Assembly: GCA_021730945.1 (NCBI GenBank)
Contig: JAKFYH010000040.1
Coordinates: forward strand, 1-64,000
Source of the DNA: Acidobacteriota bacterium
Lineage (GTDB): Bacteria; Acidobacteriota; Vicinamibacteria; Vicinamibacterales; UBA2999
Direction of reading: 5' to 3'
Length of the DNA: 64,000 nucleotides
Shown piece after piece: positions 1-7,767 of the stretch. Every line of letters begins with the position of its first letter. Positions within the stretch are counted from its first letter, which is position 1. The position numbers and the translations under genes are program-made. The notes beneath the pieces were generated by a model. That model ran no database searches, was not told the origin of the DNA, and saw only the letters and a list, made by a program, of their open reading frames with translations.

Positions 1-27
1 CACCAGCCCTACCAGCCCCACCAGCCC
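1..27. repeat. 9-bp tandem repeat, three units, at window edge
   Basis: Three units of CACCAGCCC or TACCAGCCC lie directly before the stop codon of the minus-strand sulfur-carrier fusion gene. The array may continue outside the window. Confidence 0.6.
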
Positions 28-29
28 TA

Positions 30-1475
30 CTAATACTTCGCCTGGCTTGGATCAACCTGATCGATCCAACCCAGGATGCCGCCGGTCAGGTTACGGACGT
101 TCGTAAACCCTTTAGAACGAAGGAGTTCCTGCGCCTTGGCGCTGCGCACTCCCGACTTGCACTGCGACACGATGGTCGCGTGCGGATCGAGCTCGACATA
201 GCGCTTGGGCAGGTCTCCCAACGGGATCAGGATCGAACCAGGAATCCGGTTGATCTGATACTCCTGTGGCTCTCGCACGTCCAGCACCACCACCTGGTCG
301 CCGCGGTCCAGTTCGACCTTCAGCTCTCGCGACGTGAGCGCGTCGGCAACCGTCACCGGCGCCTGGGCCGCGGCCACCTGGTGAGGCGCCACGCCGCAAA
401 ACTGCTCGTAGTCGATCAGCCGGGTCACCGTGGGATGGGTGCCGCACACCGGACAATCGGCATCCTTGCGCAGCTTCAATTCACGAAAGCGCATGCGCAG
501 CGCGTCGTAGATCATGAAGCGCCCGATCAGCCCCTCGCCGATTCCCAGGATCAACTTGATGGTCTCGGTCGCCTGGATGACTCCGATGATGCCGGGCAGC
601 ACGCCGAACACGCCGCCTTCCGCGCAGCTCGGCACCAGCCCGGGCGGCGGCGGTTCCGGATAGAGGCAGCGATAGCACGGGCCGTCCTTGGTCGCAAAGA
701 CCGACGCCTGCCCTTCGAAGCGAAAAATGCTGCCGTAGGCGTTGGGCTTGCCGCTCAGCACGCACGCGTCGTTCACCAGGTAGCGGGTCGGGAAGTTGTC
801 GGTGCCGTCAAGAATCACGTCGTACGGCGCAAACAGCCGCATCGCGTTCTCGGAGCTGAGCGCGGCATCGTAGGTCTCGACATGCACGTTGGGGTTGAGC
901 GCATTCAGCCGATCCTTCGCCGAATCGAGCTTGGGCCGGCCGACATCCGGCGTGCCATGCAACAACTGCCGCTGCAGGTTGCTGAAGTCGACGACGTCGA
1001 AGTCGACGATGCCGATGGTGCCGACCCCGGCGGCGGCGAGGTACATCGCCGCCGGCGAACCCAGGCCGCCGGCGCCGATGCACAACACCTTGGCGGCCTT
1101 GAGCCTGCGCTGCCCCTCGACGCCGACCTCGGGCATGATCAGGTGACGGCTGTAGCGCTTGATCTCGTCGCCCGACAGTTCGGGCAGCACGTCGGCGGCA
1201 GTACTGCCACCCGCCACCGACGGGATGATGCTCACCGTGTCGCCGGCCTTCACCGGTGTCTGCTCCTTCTGCAGATAGCGGATGTCATCGTCATTGAGAT
1301 AGACATTGACGAAGCTGCGCAGCTTGCCGTCGGCGGCATAAAGGTGCTGCTTGAGGCCGGCGTGACGGGTGATCAGGTTCTGCAGCAGTTCGCCGACCGT
1401 GGCGCCGTTCACCTCGACGGTGTCGAGCTTGTCGGTGAACGGGCGGAGCGGGGTTGGAATGAGGATTTTGATCAT
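30..1475 (-). CDS. Sulfur-carrier / E1-like activating enzyme / rhodanese fusion (CysO-MoeZ type)
   Basis: Three domains make a complete sulfur-transfer module in one 481-residue chain. Residues 1-90 are a ThiS/MoaD/CysO-like beta-grasp carrier ending in Gly89-Gly90, but the chain continues with Ser91 instead of stopping. Residues about 100-365 are a ThiF/MoeB adenylating domain with the nucleotide loop GAGGLG (134-139), the conserved thiol Cys294 in PSCAEGGV, and two zinc pairs, Cys267/Cys270 and Cys341/Cys344. Residues about 374-478 are a rhodanese domain with active loop CKSGVR (Cys439). Normally the carrier is separate and its free diglycine tail is adenylated and thiocarboxylated, so this carrier probably has to be cut free, plausibly by the JAMM protease encoded just upstream. 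The gene is last in a cysM-mec operon, which points to cysteine synthesis. Thiamin or molybdopterin supply is a weaker alternative. Confidence 0.9.
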   Translation of the reverse strand: MIKILIPTPLRPFTDKLDTVEVNGATVGELLQNLITRHAGLKQHLYAADGKLRSFVNVYLNDDDIRYLQKEQTPVKAGDTVSIIPSVAGGSTAADVLPELSGDEIKRYSRHLIMPEVGVEGQRRLKAAKVLCIGAGGLGSPAAMYLAAAGVGTIGIVDFDVVDFSNLQRQLLHGTPDVGRPKLDSAKDRLNALNPNVHVETYDAALSSENAMRLFAPYDVILDGTDNFPTRYLVNDACVLSGKPNAYGSIFRFEGQASVFATKDGPCYRCLYPEPPPPGLVPSCAEGGVFGVLPGIIGVIQATETIKLILGIGEGLIGRFMIYDALRMRFRELKLRKDADCPVCGTHPTVTRLIDYEQFCGVAPHQVAAAQAPVTVADALTSRELKVELDRGDQVVVLDVREPQEYQINRIPGSILIPLGDLPKRYVELDPHATIVSQCKSGVRSAKAQELLRSKGFTNVRNLTGGILGWIDQVDPSQAKY

Positions 1476-1476
1476 G

Positions 1477-1508
1477 ATTTGGTGATTTGGTGCGTTGGTG
1501 GTTTGGTG
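1477..1508. repeat. 8-bp tandem repeat replacing the ribosome-binding region
   Basis: Four imperfect 8-bp units (ATTTGGTG, ATTTGGTG, CGTTGGTG, GTTTGGTG on the plus strand) begin one base before the ATG of the sulfur-carrier fusion. On the coding strand the leader is CACCAAA-like and has no Shine-Dalgarno sequence. Confidence 0.65.
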
Positions 1509-1535
1509 ATGTGGGCTGCGGAATATGGTGATGGG

Positions 1536-1952
1536 TCAAACGGTGATGTGGACTGGCTCCTCATCGAACGCCGAACGATCGGCCTTCAGGCGCCACGAGG
1601 TGAGCAGCTTGTCTTGGCCGGCCATGATCGACACGATCACGTACGAGAACGACGGCCATGCGTGGTCGAGATCGTACTGCGACGGCCGCGCCGGGTGATC
1701 GGGATGCGAGTGGTAGAAGCCGAGCAGGTCAAGCCCGGTTGCGCGCGCCCGCTGCTCGGCCCCGCGATAGTCGTCTGGCCTCACCAGGAAGCGCCGGCGC
1801 GGGCCCTCTTCGGTAGTGTTCGCCAGCGGATACGCTTCGTGCACCGCGCCGTCGCGGCCGAGCAGGGCGCCGCAGCACTCGTGCGGAAAGGTCTCGCGCC
1901 CGTGGGCGCGAATGGCGGCGTCGGCCAATGGCCGCAAGGTGAGCCCGTCCAT
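1536..1952 (-). CDS. mec: JAMM/MPN+ metalloprotease, Mec family
   Basis: This 138-residue zinc protease carries the full JAMM signature: Glu25 in HECCG, then His81-Ser-His83-Pro, Ser91 and Asp94. In Mycobacterium the homologue Mec removes cysteine from the C-terminus of the carrier CysO after CysM has built it there; related JAMM enzymes trim residues after a diglycine. Here the gene lies between cysM, whose stop codon it overlaps by one base (TGATG), and the carrier-E1-rhodanese fusion. It could therefore both release finished cysteine and cut the fusion after Gly90. The first role follows from the family. The second is inference. The length is typical of the stand-alone bacterial family, with no added domains. 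Confidence 0.9.
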   Translation of the reverse strand: MDGLTLRPLADAAIRAHGRETFPHECCGALLGRDGAVHEAYPLANTTEEGPRRRFLVRPDDYRGAEQRARATGLDLLGFYHSHPDHPARPSQYDLDHAWPSFSYVIVSIMAGQDKLLTSWRLKADRSAFDEEPVHITV

Positions 1953-2905
1953 CAGTTGGTCCCGCAGATCGAGGCGCCTTCGGGGGGATTCTCCCAGAAC
2001 CGCTCCGACAAGTAGCGTTCGCCGCCATCACAAAACACCACCACGACCACCGCGCCCGATCGGGCCACCTTGAGGGCACCGGCCAGGTTGGCGCCGCTTG
2101 AAATCCCAACCAGCAATCCTTCTTCCTGCGCCAGGCGCCGCGTCATCTCGTAGGCCTCTTCGGTGCCCACCCGCACGTCCTCGTCGGCAAGTGACGCATC
2201 GTAGATGCCGGGCACGATGGCCGACTCCATATGCTTCAAACCCTCGAGCCCATGCAGCGGCGAATCTGGCTGCACCGAGGCCAGGACAATCTTCGGGTTG
2301 AACTCGCGCAAGCGCCGTCCGGTGCCCATGAACGTGCCGCTGGTGCCCAGCCCGGCGACAAAATGCGTGAGCCGCGCGCCGGCCTGCGCGATGATCTCCG
2401 GGCCCGTCGTGTCGTAGTGCGCCTGCCAGTTGAACGGGTTGTTGTACTGATCGGCGTAGAAATAGCGCTCGGGTGACGCGTCGTTCATTTGCTGCGCGGT
2501 GCGAATGGCGCCGTCAGAGCCTTCGAGAGGATTGGTAAAGATCAGCTCCGCGCCATAGGCGCGCAGAATGCGCTTGCGTTCCGGCGTCACGTTCTCCGGC
2601 ACGCACAAGGTGACGCGATAGCCGAGCGAGGCGCCGATCATCGCGTAGGCAATGCCGGTGTTGCCCGACGTGGCATCGAGGATGGTCCTGCCCGGCACGA
2701 GGGCTCCGGACGCGATGCCCTCCTGCACCATCCGCAGCGCAGGACGATCCTTCACGGACCCGCCGGGGTTCTGCCACTCTGCCTTGGCATACAACTCCAC
2801 CCCGGGCACGTCGCGCTCGATTCGGCGCAGGCGGACGAGCGCCGTCTCGCCGACCAGGTCGACGATCGACATGCTGGATTCACTCGCGCCGTTGGGATTC
2901 ACCAT
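1952..2905 (-). CDS. cysM: PLP-dependent cysteine synthase, CysM type
   Basis: Fold-type II PLP enzyme of 317 residues that makes cysteine from O-acetylserine or O-phosphoserine. The PLP lysine is Lys52 in PGGSVKDR, and the substrate loop is TSGNTG (79-84). Linkage to a JAMM protease and a ubiquitin-like carrier suggests that the sulfur donor is carrier thiocarboxylate rather than free sulfide, as shown for mycobacterial CysM with CysO. It is the first gene of the operon, and its stop overlaps the mec start. The chosen ATG gives a short extra N-terminus (MVNPNGASESS); Met12 is an alternative start. Neither has a good Shine-Dalgarno sequence. An AATTGG-TCT-CCAATT palindrome lies just upstream. 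Confidence 0.88.
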   Translation of the reverse strand: MVNPNGASESSMSIVDLVGETALVRLRRIERDVPGVELYAKAEWQNPGGSVKDRPALRMVQEGIASGALVPGRTILDATSGNTGIAYAMIGASLGYRVTLCVPENVTPERKRILRAYGAELIFTNPLEGSDGAIRTAQQMNDASPERYFYADQYNNPFNWQAHYDTTGPEIIAQAGARLTHFVAGLGTSGTFMGTGRRLREFNPKIVLASVQPDSPLHGLEGLKHMESAIVPGIYDASLADEDVRVGTEEAYEMTRRLAQEEGLLVGISSGANLAGALKVARSGAVVVVVFCDGGERYLSERFWENPPEGASICGTN

Positions 2906-2914
2906 GTCCGACTT

Positions 2915-2929
2915 AATTGGTCTCCAATT
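2915..2929. promoter_or_regulatory. Candidate operator palindrome before cysM
   Basis: AATTGG and CCAATT form perfect 6-bp arms around a 3-base centre, 10 bases upstream of the cysM start. This is the right place for a repressor site controlling the sulfur-transfer operon. No matching regulator gene is nearby, and the binding protein is unknown. Confidence 0.35.
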
Positions 2930-3054
2930 GTAGTTCAGGCGGGCACCGTCTTCGGCCGCCTCAGAGACCTGTTCGCGCCCGGACGAAGGTCACGCCTTGA
3001 GCGTGAGATGACGATGACCGCCGTTCAGATACGGGCCGTGCCGGCGTGCAACCG

Positions 3055-3855
3055 TCAGGTCGACCCGTCATCCGAATAGACGACGCGGAAGCCGATGCTG
3101 TAGGCGTAGGTGTCTGGCGGCACCTTGTGGCGGTGCGCGCAGCGCAACTGGTCGACGTCATGCGACACCCACGAGCCGCCGCGCACGACGCGCAGCAGGC
3201 CGCTGCCGGGACCCCGCGGATTGCGGTTCTCGCCGTTGCGATAAGCGTCGGCACGATACCAGTCCGCCACCCATTGCCAGACGTTGCCCGCCATGTCGTA
3301 GAGCTGCATGGCATTGGGCGGATAGCACCCGACCGGGCGCGTGCCGCGATGCCGCTTCAACGCCGGGTCGGGCAGGAAGTTGGCGCACGAGGCGTCGACA
3401 TCGTCGCCCCACGGATAGCGGGCGCTCTCGCGCCCGCCGCGCGCCGCGCGTTCCCACTCGGCCTCGGTCGGCAGCCGCACGAGGCGCCCCACCCGTCCGC
3501 TCAGCCAGCGGCAATAGGCCGTGGCGTCGGCGTGGGTGATGAGGGTGACGGGGTGGCGCGCCCGGTCGCGCGGCGGATCGCCGCCACGCCACGCGTACGG
3601 GGCCGCCAACTCGCGAAACGCCGATTCCTGCGAAGACGTCACGACCAGGGGCAGGTCGCGGATGGTGGGCGGCGCGTAACCAGCCTCGCGCGTGAACTCG
3701 GCGTATTGCTCAACTGTGATCGGGTGGATCGACGCATAGAACGCGTCCACGTGGACGGGATGCGAAGGGCGTTCGTCGTCGGCGCCGTCGTCCGATCCCA
3801 TGGAAAACTCGCCGGCCGGGACGCGAACGAAGCGCGGGATAGGGTCGTCGCGCAT
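3055..3855 (-). CDS. SUMF1/FGE-sulfatase domain protein without catalytic cysteines
   Basis: The 266-residue protein is almost entirely one formylglycine-generating-enzyme-like domain. It has the usual landmarks: VPAGEFSMGSDD near the N-terminus, LPTEAEWERAARGG, NVWQWVADWY and VVRGGSW near the C-terminus. True FGEs have two active cysteines shortly after GGS. Here the segment reads GGSWVSHDVDQLRCAHR, so those cysteines are missing and only the later RCA cysteine remains. It is therefore probably not a sulfatase activator, and no sulfatase gene is nearby. Related cofactor-free SUMF1 domains serve as binding or iron-dependent oxygenase modules. The start ATG at 3855 lies 33 bases from a divergent aminotransferase gene. 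Function unknown. Confidence 0.8.
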   Translation of the reverse strand: MRDDPIPRFVRVPAGEFSMGSDDGADDERPSHPVHVDAFYASIHPITVEQYAEFTREAGYAPPTIRDLPLVVTSSQESAFRELAAPYAWRGGDPPRDRARHPVTLITHADATAYCRWLSGRVGRLVRLPTEAEWERAARGGRESARYPWGDDVDASCANFLPDPALKRHRGTRPVGCYPPNAMQLYDMAGNVWQWVADWYRADAYRNGENRNPRGPGSGLLRVVRGGSWVSHDVDQLRCAHRHKVPPDTYAYSIGFRVVYSDDGST

Positions 3856-3888
3856 CCTTGAGTCTGGAGAAAGTATAAACTGCCGGGC

Positions 3889-5046
3889 ATGCGCCTTGAA
3901 CAATTCGACATGGAACGGATGCAGTCCACCTACGAGAACCTGGTGGAATTCAACCTGTCGGAAAGCGGCGTCCGGCCGCTGTCCGCCCGGGAGCTGGTCG
4001 AGGACGCCGAGGGCCTCGACGGCCTGCTGGACCAGCCGCTGGTCTACTCCCAGTCCAACGGCACGGTCGAACTGCGGACCGCCATTGCCGCCCTGTATCC
4101 GGGCGCCGGCGTGGATCACGTCGAAGTCACTAACGGCGGTTCCGAGGCGAACTTCATCACCACCTTCCGCCTGATTGAGCCGGGCGACGAGGTGGTCATG
4201 CTGGTCCCCAACTACATGCAGACATGGGGACTGGCTCGGGCGTTCGGCGCAACGGTGCGGGAATGGCGGCTGGTCGAGGATCGCGCCGCCGGCCGGTGGC
4301 GCGTGGATCTCGCCGCGCTCGAGGCCCTGGTCAACCCGAAGACGCGCTTGATTGTGATCTGTAACCCTAACAACCCGACCGGCGCGCGATTGACCGCGGC
4401 CGACCTGGACGGCATTGCCCGCGTGGCCGATCGCCACGGCGCCTGGATCCTGTCGGACGAGGTCTATCGCGGCGCCGAGATCGACGGCCAGGAGACGGCG
4501 TCGATGTGGGGCCGGTCGGAACGGGCGATCATTACCAGCGGGCTGTCGAAGGCATACGGGCTGCCGGGGCTGCACATCGGCTGGATCGTCGCGCCGCCGC
4601 CGCTGGTCGCGGCGTTCTGGTCGTACCACGACTATGTGACGATTGCGCCTGGCGCCCTGAACGATCGCCTGGCGCGGGTGGCGCTGGCGCCGGCGCGGCG
4701 CGCGCGCCTGCTCGCCCGCACGCAGACCATCCTGCGCACCAACCTGCCGCTGATCGAAGCCTGGCTGCGCGAGGCCGGCGGCTTCGAATGGATCGCGCCG
4801 GAGGCCGGCGCCATCGTCTATGTGCGCTACGGCCACGCCATCAACTCGACGGCGCTGGCTCACCGGGTGCGCGAGGAGAAGAGCGTGCTGATCGTGCCGG
4901 GCGATCACTTCGGCATGGACGGCTACCTGCGGCTTGGGTTCGGTGAGCCGCCGGCCTACAACCATACCGGCCTGGAACGGCTGCGCGAGGTCCTGGCCTC
5001 GCTGCCGGCCGGGCCGACCACGCCACGCACGCCATCGTTCGCATGA
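3889..5046 (+). CDS. PLP-dependent aminotransferase, class I/II
   Basis: Fold-type I aminotransferase of 385 residues. The PLP lysine is Lys221 in SGLSKAYGLPG, and CNPNNPTG and LSDEVYRG are the usual cofactor-contact motifs. The short N-terminal arm and the YSQSNGTVELRTAI segment are typical of the aspartate or capreomycidine-synthase-like branch, but substrate cannot be read from the sequence. The stop overlaps the start of the following homoserine-dehydrogenase-like gene by four bases (ATGA), so the two are translationally coupled. A role in aspartate-family or related amino-acid metabolism is plausible. The last residues (PAGPTTPRTPSFA) are a low-complexity tail. The gene diverges from the SUMF1-domain gene. 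Confidence 0.85.
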   Translation: MRLEQFDMERMQSTYENLVEFNLSESGVRPLSARELVEDAEGLDGLLDQPLVYSQSNGTVELRTAIAALYPGAGVDHVEVTNGGSEANFITTFRLIEPGDEVVMLVPNYMQTWGLARAFGATVREWRLVEDRAAGRWRVDLAALEALVNPKTRLIVICNPNNPTGARLTAADLDGIARVADRHGAWILSDEVYRGAEIDGQETASMWGRSERAIITSGLSKAYGLPGLHIGWIVAPPPLVAAFWSYHDYVTIAPGALNDRLARVALAPARRARLLARTQTILRTNLPLIEAWLREAGGFEWIAPEAGAIVYVRYGHAINSTALAHRVREEKSVLIVPGDHFGMDGYLRLGFGEPPAYNHTGLERLREVLASLPAGPTTPRTPSFA

Positions 5047-6107
5047 GCCAGCCTGAACTGCCGCTCGTCCTGATTGGGTTCGGCAACGTCGCGCGGCGCT
5101 TCCTGCGCCTGCTCGACGAGAGTGCCGAGCGGCTCGACTTCACGTGGCGGGTGGTCGGCCTGTCGACCCGGCACCACGGCTCGGTGATCGACACGGCGGG
5201 GATCGACGTCGCCCGTGCAATCGCGCTGGTCGAGAGCAACCAGTCGCTCGATCGGCTCGAGTCGGAACCGCGCGAACGCAGCGGCATCGATGTCATCCGC
5301 CAGGTGACCGACGCCATGGCCGACGAGGCGAGCGACGGCCGGCTGGTGTGCGTCGAGACCACCGTGCTCGACATCGATCGCGGCGAGCCCGCGGTGTCGC
5401 ACGTGCGCGCGGCGCTCGAAGGCCAGGCCCACGTGATCACCGCCAACAAGGGCCCGGCCGCGTTCGCGTATCACGAGCTCGAGGCGCTGGCCGAGTCGGT
5501 CGACCGCATCTTCTTCTTCGAGGGCGCGGTGATGGATGGCGTCCCGGTCTTCAACCTGGTGCGCGAGACCATGCCGGCGATCGCGATCGACGGCTTCCGC
5601 GGCGTCATCAACAGCACCTGCAACTTCATTCTCTCGGAACTGGAGCGCGGCAAGGAGTTCGACGTCGCGCTGGCCGAAATGCAGGCGCGGGGCATTGCCG
5701 AAGCCGACCCGTCGCTCGATGTCGATGGCTGGGACGCGGCGGCGAAGACCGCGGCGCTGGTCAACGTGCTGATGGGCAGCGCCATGACGCCGCATCACGT
5801 GGTCCGCTCGGGGATCCGCGACGTCACCGGCCTCGACGTGCGCGATGCGATCGCGCGCAACCGGCGCATCCGGCTGGTCGCCTCGGCGAGCCGGCAGGGC
5901 GGCAAGGTGCGCGCCCGGGTCGAACCGGAAGTGCTCGAGCGCAGCGATCCGCTGGCCAACCTGGAGGACGTCGAGAACGCGCTGTACCTCAACACCGACC
6001 TGCTCGGCCAGGTCGGCATCGTCCAGCGCACCGGCAGCCTGACCCAAACCGCCTACGCGCTGCTGAGCGACCTCGCGCGGATTTCGCAACGCCTTCGTGA
6101 CATCTAG
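5043..6107 (+). CDS. Homoserine dehydrogenase family protein lacking an ACT domain
   Basis: NAD(P)-dependent oxidoreductase of 354 residues that would interconvert aspartate semialdehyde and homoserine. Seen: the nucleotide-binding motif LIGFGNVARRF at the N-terminus, ITANKGP in mid-chain, and the family signature from INSTCNFIL through DPSLDVDGWDAAAK. There is no C-terminal ACT domain, so threonine feedback through ACT is not expected. It overlaps the aminotransferase stop by four bases and is followed nine bases later by a family III CoA-transferase. That pairing is not the usual thrA/thrB/thrC arrangement, so it may act in a side pathway. Catalytic activity is likely because the signature Lys and Asp residues are present. 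Confidence 0.82.
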   Translation: MSQPELPLVLIGFGNVARRFLRLLDESAERLDFTWRVVGLSTRHHGSVIDTAGIDVARAIALVESNQSLDRLESEPRERSGIDVIRQVTDAMADEASDGRLVCVETTVLDIDRGEPAVSHVRAALEGQAHVITANKGPAAFAYHELEALAESVDRIFFFEGAVMDGVPVFNLVRETMPAIAIDGFRGVINSTCNFILSELERGKEFDVALAEMQARGIAEADPSLDVDGWDAAAKTAALVNVLMGSAMTPHHVVRSGIRDVTGLDVRDAIARNRRIRLVASASRQGGKVRARVEPEVLERSDPLANLEDVENALYLNTDLLGQVGIVQRTGSLTQTAYALLSDLARISQRLRDI

Positions 6108-6116
6108 TGGAGCGAC

Positions 6117-7304
6117 ATGCCCGGACCTCTGACAGGCTTTACTGTTCTGGATCTCACCCGTGTGCTGTCGGGACCGTACTGCACGATGGTGCTGGGCGAC
6201 CTCGGCGCGCGGGTCATCAAGGTGGAACAACCGGGCAAGGGCGACGACACCCGGCACTGGGGCCCGCCGTTTATCGGCGAGGAGAGCGCGTATTTCCTGA
6301 GCATCAACCGCAACAAGGAAAGCATCACCCTCGACTACAAGCCGGCCGCGGGACGCGCGGTGCTCGCCAAGCTGATCGCCACCGCCGACGTGATGGTCGA
6401 GAACTTCCGCCCCGGCACGCTGGAGCGGGCCGGCTTTGGCTGGGAAGCCGTGCACGCGCAGTGGCCACGCCTGGTCTACGCGTCGATCTCCGGATATGGC
6501 CAGAGCGGGCCGCGCCGCGATGAGGCCGGCTACGATGCAGTCATGCAGGCCGAGGGCGGCCTGATGAGCGTGACCGGCGAGGCCGACCGACCCGGTTACC
6601 GCCTGGGCGTGGCGATCACCGACATGGTGGCCGGGCTCTATTGCGCGCAGGGCGTAACCGCGGCGCTGCTGGCGCGTGAGCGCTCGGGCGAGGGACAACG
6701 GGTCGACATCGGCATGCTCGATACCACGGCCGCGCTGCTCACCTACCAGGCCGCCAACTGGTTTGCCACCGGCCAGACGCCGCAGCGCAAGGGCAATCGC
6801 CACGCCACCATCGCGCCCTACGAAACCTTCACCACCGCCGACGGTGAGATCGTGATCGCGGTCGGCAACGACGAGATCTGGAAACGCTTCTGCCCGGCGG
6901 CGGGCCTGCCCGAGTTGGCCGCCAATCCGCGGTTCGCCACCAACCGCGATCGGATGGCCCACTACGACGAGATGCGTCCGCCCATCGATCGCGTATTCCG
7001 GACCGCCACCAGCGCCGAGTGGATCGCCCGGCTGAACGCGGCCGGGGTGCCCAACGGCGAGGTGCGCGACATCGGCCAGATGTTGAACGACCCGCAACTG
7101 GCGGCGCGCGAGATGGTGCAGACGCTGATGCACCCGACGGTCGGCGCCACCCGCGTGGTTGGGGCGCCAATCAAGATGTCGGCGACACCGGCCAGCCTGC
7201 GCTCGGCGCCTCCGGTGCTCGGCCAGCATACCGACGCCGTGCTGGCCGCACTGGGCTACTCGGCCGCCGAGATCGCCGGCCTGCGTGACACGCGGGTGGT
7301 CTGA
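6117..7304 (+). CDS. CaiB/BaiF family III CoA-transferase
   Basis: The 395-residue protein moves CoA between carboxylic acids. It opens with GFTVLDLTRVLSGPYCTMVLGDLG-like residues typical of the family and has the catalytic aspartate Asp140 in AGYDAVMQAEGG. VENFRPG (residues 95-101) is another family landmark. Length is normal. It is the third gene of the plus-strand operon, nine bases after the homoserine-dehydrogenase-like gene, and is followed by a small hypothetical gene 21 bases later. The CoA donor and acceptor cannot be predicted. Proximity to an aminotransferase and a dehydrogenase suggests amino-acid-derived carboxylates, which is inference. Confidence 0.88.
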   Translation: MPGPLTGFTVLDLTRVLSGPYCTMVLGDLGARVIKVEQPGKGDDTRHWGPPFIGEESAYFLSINRNKESITLDYKPAAGRAVLAKLIATADVMVENFRPGTLERAGFGWEAVHAQWPRLVYASISGYGQSGPRRDEAGYDAVMQAEGGLMSVTGEADRPGYRLGVAITDMVAGLYCAQGVTAALLARERSGEGQRVDIGMLDTTAALLTYQAANWFATGQTPQRKGNRHATIAPYETFTTADGEIVIAVGNDEIWKRFCPAAGLPELAANPRFATNRDRMAHYDEMRPPIDRVFRTATSAEWIARLNAAGVPNGEVRDIGQMLNDPQLAAREMVQTLMHPTVGATRVVGAPIKMSATPASLRSAPPVLGQHTDAVLAALGYSAAEIAGLRDTRVV

Positions 7305-7325
7305 TTAAGCAGTAAGATCAGAACA

Positions 7326-7754
7326 ATGGCTGATGTGGCGGTGGTACGCAAGCGGGTGAAGACTGCCATCGAGCAGGCACGGCGGGATCAGGCGGAACGC
7401 CGCGGACGGGTGAGCGAGGCGACCAGGGCCTACGACACGTTCCTCGACCTAACCGCGATCCCGGTCTTCAAGATGTTCGCGAATATCCTGAAGTCCGAGG
7501 GCCTTCACTTCGAGGTGATGACGCCGGCCGGCGGCGTGCGCCTGCAGTCAGAGCGGCAGCGCGACGACCGGATCGAAATGGAACTCGACACCACCGCGGA
7601 TCCGCCGCATCCGCTCGTGACGATTACCCGCGTGCGCGGCAGCCGGGTCGTGCAGTCGGATCGCTACCTCAAGAGCAGCCTGCCGCTGGAGCAGTTGGGC
7701 GAAGACGATGTGATTGAGATGCTGCTGGAAGAACTGCGGCCCTGGCTGGTCTAG
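7326..7754 (+). CDS. Hypothetical protein, 142 residues
   Basis: No family recognised. The chain is soluble, with no signal peptide or membrane segment. It starts with a charged helix (residues about 5-35, rich in Arg, Glu and Ala), continues with a helix around FLDLTAIPVFKMFANIL, and then shows alternating beta-like stretches such as GVRLQSER, IEMELDTT, LVTITRVRGSRVV. It ends in an acidic helix (DDVIEMLLEELRPWLV). The codon pattern matches the neighbours, and the gene starts 21 bases after the CoA-transferase, so it is probably real and co-transcribed. It converges with the minus-strand PilT-like gene 13 bases away. Function unknown. Confidence 0.65.
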   Translation: MADVAVVRKRVKTAIEQARRDQAERRGRVSEATRAYDTFLDLTAIPVFKMFANILKSEGLHFEVMTPAGGVRLQSERQRDDRIEMELDTTADPPHPLVTITRVRGSRVVQSDRYLKSSLPLEQLGEDDVIEMLLEELRPWLV

Positions 7755-7767
7755 CCACCGGCGCCCG

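Noticed and set aside
180-2015. Long plus-strand open frame opposite the sulfur operon
   Set aside because: It is antisense to three well-supported minus-strand genes, is Arg/His/Gln-rich and shows no domain; typical of GC-rich antisense frames.
3856-4965. Upstream extension of the SUMF1-domain gene
   Set aside because: The extra stretch is antisense to the aminotransferase gene. The SUMF1 domain starts directly after the ATG at 3855.
4956-7229. Long minus-strand open frame opposite the homoserine-dehydrogenase-like and CoA-transferase genes
   Set aside because: Shadow of two recognised plus-strand genes; composition is not protein-like.
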